This document shows positions 1 through 8,761 of a DNA stretch of 64,000 nt, piece after piece (the stretch's first letter is position 1; each line of letters opens with the position of its first letter). The translations under genes were made by a program, and so were the position numbers. The notes beneath the pieces are model-generated. The model was not told the origin of the DNA. It saw nothing but the letters and a program-made list of their open reading frames with translations, and did not search any database. The stretch covers positions 521,271-585,270 of the forward strand of contig NZ_FNFN01000005.1 in the NCBI RefSeq assembly GCF_900101045.1, written 5' to 3'. The DNA comes from Nocardioides sp. YR527 (GTDB taxonomy: Bacteria > Actinomycetota > Actinomycetes > Propionibacteriales > Nocardioidaceae).

Positions 1-1048
1 AGGCGGCAGCGGCGACGAGCGGGACAACACCGACCTCACCGACCTAGCGCTGACCTCGTACTACGCCCTCATGGCGCAGTCGATGGCCGAGCTCGCCGAG
101 GCCCTGGGCCGCCACGACGACGCCCGCCGCTACGAAGGCTTGTTCGACAAGGTGAAGAAGGCCGCCAACCGGACCCTGTGGAACCAGGAGCAGGGCATGT
201 ACCTCGACCGGCACCTCGACGGCCGCTGGGGCCAGGTGATCACGCCGACGATCTTCTACCCGCTCTTCGGTGGCTTGGCGACCGACGAGCGGGCGGCGCG
301 GACGGTGCAGGAGAACCTGCTCGACCCCGAGAAGTTCTGGGGCGAGTACGCCGTGCCGAGCATCAGCCGAAGCGCACCGGAGTATTGCGCGAACGGCCTG
401 GAGCGGCCGAACGCCTCGACCCGCTTCCGCTACTACGTCGGCTGGGGCCAGGAGAACTCCTGCGAGCAGTGGCGGGGAGCCGTGTGGCCTCCCATGAACG
501 CCACGGTCTACGACGGCCTCAAGCGGTACGGCCTCGATCAGGCGGCCGGCGAGCTCGCGCAGAAGAGCACGACGATGTGGCTGGACAGCTGGGACAAGGA
601 CAGCTGGTTCCCCGAGTACTTCGACCCGGAACCGGGCCAGGCCATCAGCTCGGCCGCCGTCGACAGCGCCTGGCGCTACTACACCTGGTCGAGCGTGATG
701 CCGTTGATGGCGGTGCACGAGCTGGTGGCCGAGGACGCGTGGGGCCGCCCCGGGGCGGTCACGTTCGGATCGCACGCCCTGGAGGGCCGCAACGCGGTCG
801 ACGACGTACGGGTGGCCGGGCATGCGTACGCCGCGGCGGTGAGCCCGGAGCGCACCGAGCTGCGGCAGGACGGCCGCAAGGTCTTCCAGGCTGTCGGCGG
901 GCGGGTCGTGGTGCGCGACTTCGTGCCCTCCGCGCGGCGCGCGTGCTTCGAGGTGAACGCCGACGCCCCGACGAGCCTGCAGGTGTTCGGTGGCGGCGCC
1001 CCGCGCAGAACCACCGTGGGCGCGGGCCGTACCGAGGTGTGCCTCTAG
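1..1048 (+). CDS. Glycoside hydrolase with (alpha/alpha)6-barrel, MGH1/GH63-like, C-terminal part
   Basis: The frame is open from base 2 to the TAG at 1046-1048, so this is the last ~348 residues of a gene that begins upstream. The visible part has the aromatic-rich helices of (alpha/alpha)6-barrel glycosidases of the mannosylglycerate-hydrolase/GH63/trehalase group: an ERDNTD stretch near the left edge, FYPLFGGLA, a WGEYAVPS segment, WRGAVWPPMN and SWFPEYFDPEPGQ. About 100 residues of beta-rich C-terminal domain follow. It lies 70 bp upstream of a GH59 gene in the same direction, so joint use of a glycan or glycolipid is plausible. The N-terminus, any signal peptide and part of the active site lie outside the window, so the substrate cannot be given. 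Confidence 0.75.
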   Translation, partial: GGSGDERDNTDLTDLALTSYYALMAQSMAELAEALGRHDDARRYEGLFDKVKKAANRTLWNQEQGMYLDRHLDGRWGQVITPTIFYPLFGGLATDERAARTVQENLLDPEKFWGEYAVPSISRSAPEYCANGLERPNASTRFRYYVGWGQENSCEQWRGAVWPPMNATVYDGLKRYGLDQAAGELAQKSTTMWLDSWDKDSWFPEYFDPEPGQAISSAAVDSAWRYYTWSSVMPLMAVHELVAEDAWGRPGAVTFGSHALEGRNAVDDVRVAGHAYAAAVSPERTELRQDGRKVFQAVGGRVVVRDFVPSARRACFEVNADAPTSLQVFGGGAPRRTTVGAGRTEVCL

Positions 1049-1118
1049 CCAGGCCTCGCCGCGAACGATCCGCGACCAGCCAATCCCCGAAAGCACTGAG
1101 ACGCAAGGAGCAACCACG

Positions 1119-3869
1119 ATGCGAGTCACCTATGCCCCGGAGCCCTCCGGGCCACGAGAACGAAGGCAGAACCGTCGACGCCGACTCCCGATGGCATCGG
1201 TCATGGCCGCGGCGCTCCTGGCCGGGACCGCCCTGGTCGGTGGGACCGCGGCGGCCGCCCCCGTCGCCGCCACAGCGAGCTCGGCCGAGCCCGTCACCGT
1301 CACCGTCGACGGCGAGAGCGCGGGACGTACCTATGACGGCGTCGGGGCGACCTCCGGCGGCGGCGCGACATCCCGTCTGCTGCTGGACTACCCGCGCGAG
1401 GAGCGTGCTGAGATCCTCGACTATCTCTTCAAGCCCGGCTACGGCGCCTCGCTGGAGATGCTCAAGGTCGAGATCGGCGGCGACACCAACACGACCGACG
1501 GCTCCGAGTCGAGCCATGAGCACGTACGCGGTGAGGTCAGCTGCCACGCCGGCTACTCGTGGTGGCTCATGCGCGAGGCGGTCAAGCGCAATCCGAAGAT
1601 CAAGCTCGGCGGCCTCGCCTGGGGCGCCCCAGGATGGCTCGGCGACGGCGAGTACTACTCGCAGGACACGATCGACTACTTCATCGACTGGCTCGACTGC
1701 GCCCGTGAGCACGACCTGACCATCGACAACGTCGGGGTACGCAACGAGCGCGAGTACGAGGTCCAGTGGATCAAGGACTACCGCGCCGCCCTCGACGCGG
1801 CCGGCTACGAGGACGTCCGGATCATCGCCTCGGACGAGGCCGCGCGCAAGGGCGAGTGGCCGATCGCCGTCGACATGACCGACGACCCCGAGCTCTTCGA
1901 CGCGGTCGGCCTGCTCGGCAACCACTATTCGCGCGGTCCCAGCTCGGCGACCGCCCAGGCGCTGGGCAAGCCGCTGTGGATCTCCGAGGGCGGGCCGTGG
2001 TCGGCCGAATGGGGTGCGGGCGGATCCTCCGCATCGATCCCGTCGCTGATCAACCACGCCTACATCGACGGCCGCATCACCGGGGTCAACTTCTGGAACC
2101 TGATCACGTCCTACTACGACGGTCTGAGCATCTCCGACGCCGGCCTGATGCGGGCGAACACCCCGTGGTCGGGCGCCTACCAGGTGCAGTCGGCGATCTG
2201 GGCGGTCGCGCAGACGACGAGGTTCGCCGAGCCCGGATGGCAGTACCTCGACACCTCCTCGGGCTACCTTGAGGCAGCCGACACGGCACAGGGCAGCTTC
2301 GTCACGCGCAAGGCACCGTCGGGCGGTGACTGGAGCACCGTGATCGAGACCATCGGTGCTGCCGCGCCCCGCACGGTCACGCTCTCGGTCGAGGGTGGAC
2401 TGAAGGCGCGTGACCTGCACGTCTGGCGGTCGACAGCCGAGGACCGGTTGGTCCGTCAGCCCGACCTGCGCAGGAACCGGGACGGCACGTACGCCGTGAC
2501 CGTGCCGGCGAACGCGGTCGTCACCGTCACGACCACGACGGCCAAGGGCTTCGGCACCGCCGAGGGACGGCACGAGTCCGCCTTCCCGTTCCCGTACCAC
2601 AACACCCTCGCGGACGGCGGAGCGAGCGGTCAGACGCCCTACTTCTCCCAGATGGAGGGCGCCTACGAGGAGCGGCCTTGCCAGGGCGGGCGCAAGGGAA
2701 CGTGCCTGACCCAGGTCTCCCCGCAGCCCGCGATCTCCTGGGCCGCCTGGAAGCAGCCGGCCGGGATCCTCGGTGACCTGAACTGGTCCGACTACACCGC
2801 CTCGGTCGAGGCGTATGTACCCGAAGGAGGTACGGCTCAGGTGCTCGGCCGCGTCTCGAACGACGCGATGGCGCCGGTGCCGAACGGCTACGGGCTGAGC
2901 CTGGACGCCGACGGGACCTGGTCACTGGGCCGTGGCCTACCTGGTGGGAAGTCGTGGTTGGAGCTGGCCAGCGGCTCGACCGGTGCGACCGGCGCGGGCT
3001 GGCACGACCTCGAGCTGTCGTTCGCCGACGAGGTGATCACCGCGTCGATCGACGGCACCCGGGTCGGCGAGGTCACCGACGACACCTGGATCTCCGGCAT
3101 GGTCGGGCTCTCGGGCGACTACTCCGCGGTGCAGTTCGCCGACCTCGCGGTCGACGGGCTGCGGCCGGTCCGGACGATCGACGCCAGCCGCCACCGCGGC
3201 TCCTTCGAGCTCGAGTTCGACGGGACCCAGGCCACGCTCGCAGGCCTGTCCGGTGCCCGTCCCGGGAGCGCGAAGGTCTCGATCGACGGGAACGAGCCCG
3301 TGGTGCTGCCCTATGGCGGCAAGCGTGAGGTCGAGTGGCGGAGCCCTGTGCTGGTGGACGGCGCACACACCCTTCGCTTCGAGGTCCCCGCCGGTCCGCG
3401 AAGCGTGGGCGGCGGGGTCTCGGTCGACCGGGTCGAGGTGGTTCCCGGGAACGGCGGACCGAGCTCGGTGGACGACCAGAGCGAGGGCACCGGCCAGGGC
3501 CGCCTCGACTATCAGGGCGAGGGCTGGTTGAGCTGCCCCGGCTGCATCAACCGGACCGGCCTCTACCACTCCTCGGTGACCTCGACGACGGTCGCAGGCG
3601 ACTCGGTCGACTTCAGGTTCACCGGCTCGTCCGTCGAGGTGTACGGGCTGCGAGCCTCCAACCAGGGCATCGCCACCGTGCTCGTCGATGGGGTCGAGGT
3701 CGGCACCGCCGACTTCTACGGCCGCACCCGCATCGGCAACCAGCTGATCTGGTCCAGCCCTGCCCTCGGAGCCGGTGAGCACACGCTGACCCTCGTGGCG
3801 ACTGGCAAGGGCAACGACTCGGACTCGGGTCGGGGGATCAGCATCGACCGGATGCTCGTGCATCCCTAG
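1119..3869 (+). CDS. Secreted GH59 galactocerebrosidase-like beta-galactosidase
   Basis: A 916-aa exported hydrolase. The ATG at 1119 follows AAGGAG at 1105-1110. An Arg-rich n-region and an Ala/Gly hydrophobic core (residues ~25-50) form a signal peptide. The catalytic TIM barrel begins near residue 58 (TYDGVGATSGGG). The RNER motif puts the likely acid/base at Glu210, and PLWISE puts the likely nucleophile at Glu290, matching the GALC arrangement of GH59. A beta-sandwich and a lectin-like domain follow. The last ~130 residues are an extra beta-rich module with a CPGC pair, not part of the mammalian enzyme core. GH59 enzymes release beta-galactose from galactolipids or galactans; the bacterial substrate is not evident. 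A strong terminator follows the stop. Confidence 0.88.
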   Translation: MRVTYAPEPSGPRERRQNRRRRLPMASVMAAALLAGTALVGGTAAAAPVAATASSAEPVTVTVDGESAGRTYDGVGATSGGGATSRLLLDYPREERAEILDYLFKPGYGASLEMLKVEIGGDTNTTDGSESSHEHVRGEVSCHAGYSWWLMREAVKRNPKIKLGGLAWGAPGWLGDGEYYSQDTIDYFIDWLDCAREHDLTIDNVGVRNEREYEVQWIKDYRAALDAAGYEDVRIIASDEAARKGEWPIAVDMTDDPELFDAVGLLGNHYSRGPSSATAQALGKPLWISEGGPWSAEWGAGGSSASIPSLINHAYIDGRITGVNFWNLITSYYDGLSISDAGLMRANTPWSGAYQVQSAIWAVAQTTRFAEPGWQYLDTSSGYLEAADTAQGSFVTRKAPSGGDWSTVIETIGAAAPRTVTLSVEGGLKARDLHVWRSTAEDRLVRQPDLRRNRDGTYAVTVPANAVVTVTTTTAKGFGTAEGRHESAFPFPYHNTLADGGASGQTPYFSQMEGAYEERPCQGGRKGTCLTQVSPQPAISWAAWKQPAGILGDLNWSDYTASVEAYVPEGGTAQVLGRVSNDAMAPVPNGYGLSLDADGTWSLGRGLPGGKSWLELASGSTGATGAGWHDLELSFADEVITASIDGTRVGEVTDDTWISGMVGLSGDYSAVQFADLAVDGLRPVRTIDASRHRGSFELEFDGTQATLAGLSGARPGSAKVSIDGNEPVVLPYGGKREVEWRSPVLVDGAHTLRFEVPAGPRSVGGGVSVDRVEVVPGNGGPSSVDDQSEGTGQGRLDYQGEGWLSCPGCINRTGLYHSSVTSTTVAGDSVDFRFTGSSVEVYGLRASNQGIATVLVDGVEVGTADFYGRTRIGNQLIWSSPALGAGEHTLTLVATGKGNDSDSGRGISIDRMLVHP

Positions 3870-3875
3870 GTGGGT

Positions 3876-3912
3876 GGGTCCGGCCTTGTGAAAGATTCAC
3901 AAGGCCGGACCC
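3876..3912 (+). terminator. Perfect 17-bp hairpin after GH59 gene
   Basis: Arms 3876-3892 and 3896-3912 are exact reverse complements around a 3-nt loop. It starts 7 nt after the GH59 stop, in the gap before a convergent gene. It lacks a U tract but can stop transcription from both sides. Confidence 0.8.
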
Positions 3913-3940
3913 TCTGTCATAGCGGAGTGACGGCGTCAGC

Positions 3941-4402
3941 TCAGCCGACCGGCGGCCCGGCGATGAGGGCGACCACGGTCAGGGCGGCGACGCTGGCGAG
4001 GCCGGTGGCGAGGCCGCGGACCGGGTTGCGGAGGAGCCAGGCGAGCGGGCGCTCGAGCGGGCGGGCCGGGGACTCCTCGATGAGACGCCACGCGGGGGCG
4101 AGGAGGCCGTGGCGCTCGGCGTAGCGCTCGAACCAGAGGGTGAGGAGCGGCGGGATCGACGAGGCGAGGCCGGCGACGAGGCGGCCGAAGGACCAGCGCT
4201 GATCGACCGCGATCGCGACAGTGGTCACGCAGTAGGTGATGAACACGATCCCGTGCAGCATCCCGAAGATGCTGACCCCCAGCTCGGTGGTCTCGGTGAC
4301 GTACTTCAGGAACATGCCGATCAGCAGCCCGGTCCAGGTCACCGCCTCGGCGGTGGCGACGATCCGGAAGAGACGAGACGGCGAGCGAAGAAGTGCGGAC
4401 AC
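3941..4402 (-). CDS. DUF3817 integral membrane protein
   Basis: A 153-aa membrane protein. The N-terminal two thirds match the DUF3817 pattern: a short basic N-terminus (LLRSPSRLFR), a helix with AEAVTWTGLLIGMFLKY, then FGMLHGIVFITY and a third hydrophobic helix. A basic loop (residues ~95-130) separates these from a final hydrophobic helix ending at the C-terminus. DUF3817 has no established biochemical role. It is a single gene, convergent with the GH59 gene across the terminator and divergent from dps. Confidence 0.85.
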   Translation of the reverse strand: MSALLRSPSRLFRIVATAEAVTWTGLLIGMFLKYVTETTELGVSIFGMLHGIVFITYCVTTVAIAVDQRWSFGRLVAGLASSIPPLLTLWFERYAERHGLLAPAWRLIEESPARPLERPLAWLLRNPVRGLATGLASVAALTVVALIAGPPVG

Positions 4403-4809
4403 GCGGCCAGTTTATTGGGCCCCCGGTCACGGCATGAATCGGACGGCTCGGCCGCCTTCCCGACCTACCTGCGGCGCCGTTCGCAGGCGCTTCGGCCTGG
4501 GTGGTGTCACTAGGGTCGAAAGACCATTTCTTGACAGGTGACCGGATTATTTGCCGATTGGGGTTACGAGAATCGCGGATTTGATGAAAGGTAAAGGCAC
4601 CGACGTTCGGTAGGCGGCGTAGTGGCCACGTTTCGGCCACTTACATCGATGTGCATGGGGGAACTACGCCGTATCGCCCATCGATGGTTCGTCGGTCTCG
4701 AGGTCGCGAGTGTCGCGCGCGTGGGGAGCGACACTCGCGATCCTCGTTGCGACCGGCGGGTATCCCGTTCCCTGCATGAACCGGAATTGAGGCGGGTACC
4801 CGACCGGAC
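4403..4809. other. 407-bp intergenic region between DUF3817 gene and dps
   Basis: No convincing gene is seen. The region is less G+C-rich than its surroundings. It holds a short dyad (GTGGCC/GGCCAC, 4621-4637), a long perfect hairpin at 4704-4740 (listed separately) and GGGTAT and GGGTAC words at 4758 and 4794, which resemble the -10 of SigB-type stress promoters but have no well-placed -35. The dps promoter must lie here. Confidence 0.6.
4704..4740. promoter_or_regulatory. Perfect 13-bp inverted repeat upstream of dps
   Basis: TCGCGAGTGTCGC at 4704-4716 is the exact reverse complement of 4728-4740, with an 11-nt spacer. It lies 69 bp before the dps ATG. It could be an operator or a leader or terminator hairpin; sequence alone does not decide. 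Confidence 0.5.
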
Positions 4810-5367
4810 ATGACTACTGAGACGCTGCACTACACGATTCCGGGGCTGGACGAGGGCGCTGCGCGCAAGACCATCGACCTGCTGCAGTCGCGCCTCCATG
4901 CCACGAACGACCTCCAGCTCACCCTCAAGCACGTGCACTGGAACGTGGTGGGACCCCACTTCATCGCCGTCCACCAGATGATCGACCCTCAGGTCGACGC
5001 GGTACGTGCGATGGCCGACGCCCTCGCCGAGCGCATCGCGACCCTGGGCGGTGCCCCGCGAGGCACCCCGGGCGCGCTGGTCGAGGAGCGGGAGTGGAAC
5101 GACTACAGCATCGGCCGGGCCACCACTCAGGAGCACCTCGCCGCGCTCGACGTCACCTATCAGGGCGTGATCGGCTCCTACCGCGAGGCGATCAAGACCC
5201 TCGACGACCTCGACCTGGTGACCCAGGACATCCTGATCGGACAGACCGAGCAGCTCGAGCTCTTCCACTGGTTCGTCCGCGCGCACCTCGAGGACCAGGG
5301 CGGTCAGCTGCAGACCAGCGGCGAGGCCACGGAGGCAGGTGCGGCACGAGCCGCCCGCTCGGACTGA
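4810..5367 (+). CDS. dps: Dps-family ferritin-like DNA-protection protein
   Basis: A 185-aa protein of the Dps family, which forms dodecamers that oxidise and store iron with peroxide and protect DNA in starvation or oxidative stress. The inter-subunit ferroxidase ligands are all present with the spacing of E. coli Dps: His43 (HVHWNV), His55 and Asp59 (VHQMID), Asp70 and Glu74 (ADALAE). The fold continues with the usual C-terminal helix (LELFHWFVRAHLED) and an Ala/Arg-rich tail. No strong ribosome-binding site precedes the ATG. The gene is monocistronic. Confidence 0.93.
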   Translation: MTTETLHYTIPGLDEGAARKTIDLLQSRLHATNDLQLTLKHVHWNVVGPHFIAVHQMIDPQVDAVRAMADALAERIATLGGAPRGTPGALVEEREWNDYSIGRATTQEHLAALDVTYQGVIGSYREAIKTLDDLDLVTQDILIGQTEQLELFHWFVRAHLEDQGGQLQTSGEATEAGAARAARSD

Positions 5368-5418
5368 CGGACGGTCCAGGTCAAGGACAGCAGGTGCCTC
5401 CTGGTCAGGGCGAGGAGC

Positions 5419-6567
5419 TCAGGTGAGCTCGGCCAGCCGGACCACGGCGCGGTCGAGGCGACCCTCCTCGTCGTGGATCCTGCGCTGGGTCGAGGAGCCG
5501 GTGCCGCTGATGAAGATCCGGCCGATGCCCTTTTCGACGCGCACCAGGTCTCCGGTGTCATGCAACGCCGGGCCGATGTGCTCGAGCAGGTGTTCCACCA
5601 CCTCGCGAGCCGGCCTCGGGCGATGGGTGCGCGGGTCGAGCAGCTCGCCGGTGATCCCGTGCCGACCCGCCTGCCACATGGCGAGCCGGAGCACGGCCAC
5701 CGACACCGGGTCGGACGGCAGGTCCTCGGCCCACTCCCGGGCCCCGGTCGCGACCAGCGCCCGCGTCAGCGCGGCGACGAGGACGGCGTCGCGGGGGTCG
5801 AGGCAGACGTCGGCGACCCGGATCTCGAGTGTCGGGTACTTGCGGGATGGACGGGCGTCGAAGTACGCCATGCCCTCGTCGATCGGCACCCCGGTGTCGA
5901 CGAGCAGGCGCAGGTGGTCGACGTACGCCTGGCCGCTGCCGAAGATCTCGGTCGGACCGTTCGTCGGCCACCGGGTCATCACCTGGGACCGGTAGCTCGC
6001 GTATCCCGAGTCGCCGCCCTGCCAGAAGGGTGAGTTGGCGCTCACCGCGAGCAGCACCGGCAGCCAGGCGCGGATCCGGTCGAGCGCTCCCACGGCCTCG
6101 TCGTCGGACTCGACCGAGACATGCACGTGGCAGCCGCAGGTGAGCTGCTCGCTGGCGGTCAGCCCGAACCGCTCCGCCATCGCCGCGTAGCGCTCGTCGT
6201 CGAAGGTCTGGGGCCACACCGGAAGCGGGGTCGTGCCGCTGGCCAGGATCAGCGCGCCCGCCTCGCTCGCGGCCGCCCGCGCCTTGTCGCGCCACCGCCT
6301 CAGGTCCTGCTCGAGGAGCCCGAGGTACTCCTGCGCCGGAGTGTCGGTCTCGACCTGCTGCTCCTGCAGCTCAGGTCCCACCGAACCGCCGGCCTCGCCG
6401 ACCTGGACCTCGGTGTCGCCGCGCCGACGGGCCACCCGCAGCACCTCGCTGGCCACCGATCGCGGTACGCCGGACTCGGCGTCGACGAGGAGGAGCTCCT
6501 CCTCGACGCCGACTGTCCTGGCCTCGTGCTGGGTACTGCTCGACAAGTGGCTCTTCACTGCTCGCAC
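5419..6567 (-). CDS. GCS2-family carboxylate-amine ligase (YbdK/EgtA-like gamma-glutamyl ligase)
   Basis: A 382-aa glutamate-cysteine ligase family 2 protein: GVEEELLLVD near the N-terminus, the GSVGPELQEQQVE strand, CGCHVHVSV and RWPTNGPTEIFGS. Family members join glutamate to an amine with ATP; YbdK has weak gamma-glutamylcysteine ligase activity and EgtA makes gamma-glutamylcysteine for ergothioneine. Length is normal for YbdK-type proteins. The start used is the GTG at 6565-6567; a start nearer the GVEEE motif is possible. It is divergent from a class II glutamine amidotransferase 26 bp away, the enzyme type that EgtC belongs to. No other ergothioneine gene is visible, so substrate assignment stays open. 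Confidence 0.82.
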   Translation of the reverse strand: MRAVKSHLSSSTQHEARTVGVEEELLLVDAESGVPRSVASEVLRVARRRGDTEVQVGEAGGSVGPELQEQQVETDTPAQEYLGLLEQDLRRWRDKARAAASEAGALILASGTTPLPVWPQTFDDERYAAMAERFGLTASEQLTCGCHVHVSVESDDEAVGALDRIRAWLPVLLAVSANSPFWQGGDSGYASYRSQVMTRWPTNGPTEIFGSGQAYVDHLRLLVDTGVPIDEGMAYFDARPSRKYPTLEIRVADVCLDPRDAVLVAALTRALVATGAREWAEDLPSDPVSVAVLRLAMWQAGRHGITGELLDPRTHRPRPAREVVEHLLEHIGPALHDTGDLVRVEKGIGRIFISGTGSSTQRRIHDEEGRLDRAVVRLAELT

Positions 6568-6593
6568 CCGCCTCTGGAAGGAGCAGCTCGACG

Positions 6594-7418
6594 ATGTGTC
6601 GCCTGTTCGGATACGTGACGGAGTCCCCGTGCGCAGTGGCCGATCTGCTCGGGCCGGAGGGCGTGGACGCGTTCACCTCGCTCACCGCCGTGCACTCCGA
6701 CGGCTGGGGGATGTCCTGGCACACACCCGAGGGCACCTGCACGACGAGCTCGCCGCGTTCTGCTGACATCGACGAGACCTATCGTCGGCTCGTCGAGACC
6801 CCGCTCTCCCATGCCGGGTTCGTGCACCTTCGCTGGGCGACCGGTGGGCTCGACGTACGTCCGGAGAACACCCACCCGTTCCTGACCGACGGCGCCGCGT
6901 TCGCGCACAACGGCCACATCTCCCCGGTCGCGGATCTCGAGGCCCTGCTGACCCCGAAGTCGCGTACGCGGCTGCGCGGTGAGACCGACAGCGAGCGCTA
7001 CTTCCACTTCGTGCACCAGAACGTCGAGAAGCACGGCGACGAGGCCGAGGGCGTCACCCGAGCGCTGGCCACGCTGGTCCGGAAGTTCCCGCGATGCAGC
7101 CTGAACGCGCTGATGCTCACCCGGACGCACATGTTCGCGATCCACATCAACTCGCGTGCCGACTCGCCCCTGCGCGCCCTGCGCGAGCTCTTCGACGACG
7201 AGGGCGACATCCCACCTCGACACACCACCGAGTACTTCGCGATGGACTACCGCCGGTCCGAGCACGGCCTCGAGATCGTCTCCAGCGGTCTGGGGCAGCC
7301 GGGCTGGACCCCGGTGCCCGCCGACACCGCGGTGATGGTCGACCTGGCCACCCGCGAGGTCACCCGGCTGGATCCGATCGCTCGGCTCGGCGCTGATGCG
7401 ACGCGGGCCCGCGACTGA
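6594..7418 (+). CDS. Class II glutamine amidotransferase (YafJ/EgtC-like)
   Basis: A 274-aa Ntn-hydrolase. The ATG at 6594 is preceded by AAGGAG at 6578-6583, which puts Cys2 (MCRLFGYV) at the mature N-terminus as the nucleophile. Other family features are SDGWGMSW, HLRWAT, NTHPF and AHNGHI. Proteins of this type hydrolyse gamma-glutamyl amides; EgtC removes glutamate during ergothioneine synthesis, while YafJ-type proteins are unassigned. Divergence from a GCS2 ligase suggests a make-and-break pair acting on gamma-glutamyl compounds, which is an inference. Confidence 0.83.
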   Translation: MCRLFGYVTESPCAVADLLGPEGVDAFTSLTAVHSDGWGMSWHTPEGTCTTSSPRSADIDETYRRLVETPLSHAGFVHLRWATGGLDVRPENTHPFLTDGAAFAHNGHISPVADLEALLTPKSRTRLRGETDSERYFHFVHQNVEKHGDEAEGVTRALATLVRKFPRCSLNALMLTRTHMFAIHINSRADSPLRALRELFDDEGDIPPRHTTEYFAMDYRRSEHGLEIVSSGLGQPGWTPVPADTAVMVDLATREVTRLDPIARLGADATRARD

Positions 7419-7577
7419 CGACGGGACGGCGCCGGCCCGCTGTGGGGTGGGTTCGGCCATACCGAGAGGGGTACCCCATCCGAAGCACTTTCATTCCGAA
7501 CCGCGTGCGGACGACCACTGAGATTCCCAGCCAGTCCGTGCCATTCTCACAGGAAGCCCACAGCGGGCGGGCGGACT

Positions 7578-7605
7578 CTTGAGGCATCAACCGCCTCAAG
7601 GAGGA
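7578..7605 (+). promoter_or_regulatory. Hairpin overlapping the ribosome-binding site of the serine protease gene
   Basis: CTTGAGGC (7578-7585) and GCCTCAAG (7593-7600) form an 8-bp stem with a 7-nt loop. The right arm covers the first bases of the Shine-Dalgarno AAGGAGGA (7598-7605), so the stem could limit translation of the ATG at 7610. Confidence 0.4.
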
Positions 7606-7609
7606 CCCG

Positions 7610-8752
7610 ATGTCCCGCTCCCGCCGTCTCCGTCATTCTCTCCTCGCCGTCGCGGCGATCCCGCTCGTCGCGATCCCGATCGCCACCCCGGCCCTCGCGG
7701 TGGCCGCGGTCGGCGCCACCAGGACGTACGCAGCCGAGTCCGGTCCCGGGTACGGCTACGGCGGTTCCGCCGAGAGCTACGGCGGAGCCTATGGCGGCGG
7801 GGTCGTGGACCCCTACCGACAGAGCCTCGGCACCTCGACCGCGACCGTCGACTCCGAGCCCGCGAGCGAGGCCGAGTCGACCGGCGTCGTGCTGATCAAC
7901 ACCACGGTCGGCTACGGCTCCGGGCAGGGTGCGGGCACGGGACTGACGATCACCGGCGACGGGATCGTGGTGACCAACCACCACGTCGTCGAGGGGGCCA
8001 CCGCGATCACCGTGACCGACCCGAGCACCGGGGAGACGTACGCCGCGACGGTCCTCGGCTACGACGACGTCCATGATGTCGCGGTGCTGCAGCTCGAGGA
8101 CGCCTCGGGGCTCTCGACGGTCGCGACCGACCGGGACGCCGCGACCCAGGGCGAGGAGGTCACCGCGGTCGGCAACGCCGAGGGCCAGGGATCGCTCTCG
8201 GCCGCCGACGGCACGGTCACCGACCCGAGCACCGCGATCACCGTCAACAACGAGGACGGCACCGCCTCCGACCTCAGCGACCTGATCCAGACCGACGCCG
8301 ATGTCGTCTCGGGCGACTCCGGCGGCGCGCTGCTCGACGAGGACGGCGAGGTCATCGGGATGAACGTCGCCGCGACCTCGGGATCGGCCGAGATCTCGGG
8401 CTACGCCATCCCGATCGACACCGTGCTCGACATCGCCGCCCAGATCCTGGCCGGGGAGGAGTCGGGCGACGTCGAGATCGGCGGCTCGGCCGCCGCGCTC
8501 GGGGTGCAGGTCGACACGACCAGGTCGACGCTGGTCGTCGGTGTCGTCGAGGACGGCGCCGCCGAGGCCGCCGGAGTCACCGCGGGCAGCACGATCACCT
8601 CGGTCGGCGGGACTGCCGTGGCCGGCATCGACGACATCACCTCGGTGCTCGGCGACCACGAGCCCGGCGAGGAGATCTCGCTCAGCTGGACCGATACCGC
8701 CGGCGAGGCCCACACCACAACCGTGACGCTCGGCGAGGGCCCGGTCGCCTGA
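7610..8752 (+). CDS. Secreted trypsin-like serine protease with C-terminal PDZ domain (HtrA/DegP-like)
   Basis: A 380-aa exported S1C protease. A signal peptide (residues 1-~30) is followed by a Gly/Tyr-rich linker (GYGYGG, 46-64). The protease domain has His125 (TNHHVV), Asp156 (HDVAVL) and Ser237 (SGDSGGAL). A PDZ domain covers ~285-375 (LVVGVVEDGAAEAAGV, GDHEPGEE). HtrA-type enzymes degrade or refold damaged exported proteins. Unlike MtrA-linked or sigma-E-linked htrA genes, this one has no regulator next to it. The start is fixed by AAGGAGGA 4 nt upstream. Confidence 0.88.
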   Translation: MSRSRRLRHSLLAVAAIPLVAIPIATPALAVAAVGATRTYAAESGPGYGYGGSAESYGGAYGGGVVDPYRQSLGTSTATVDSEPASEAESTGVVLINTTVGYGSGQGAGTGLTITGDGIVVTNHHVVEGATAITVTDPSTGETYAATVLGYDDVHDVAVLQLEDASGLSTVATDRDAATQGEEVTAVGNAEGQGSLSAADGTVTDPSTAITVNNEDGTASDLSDLIQTDADVVSGDSGGALLDEDGEVIGMNVAATSGSAEISGYAIPIDTVLDIAAQILAGEESGDVEIGGSAAALGVQVDTTRSTLVVGVVEDGAAEAAGVTAGSTITSVGGTAVAGIDDITSVLGDHEPGEEISLSWTDTAGEAHTTTVTLGEGPVA

Positions 8753-8761
8753 CCCTGAGGG

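Noticed and set aside
4758..4799. SigB-type promoter for dps
   Set aside because: GGGTAT and GGGTAC boxes are present, but no GTTT-like -35 stands 14-16 bp upstream of either, so a promoter is not claimed.
4622..4813. 63-codon frame upstream of dps
   Set aside because: It runs through the dyad into the dps start and has no family features or ribosome-binding site.
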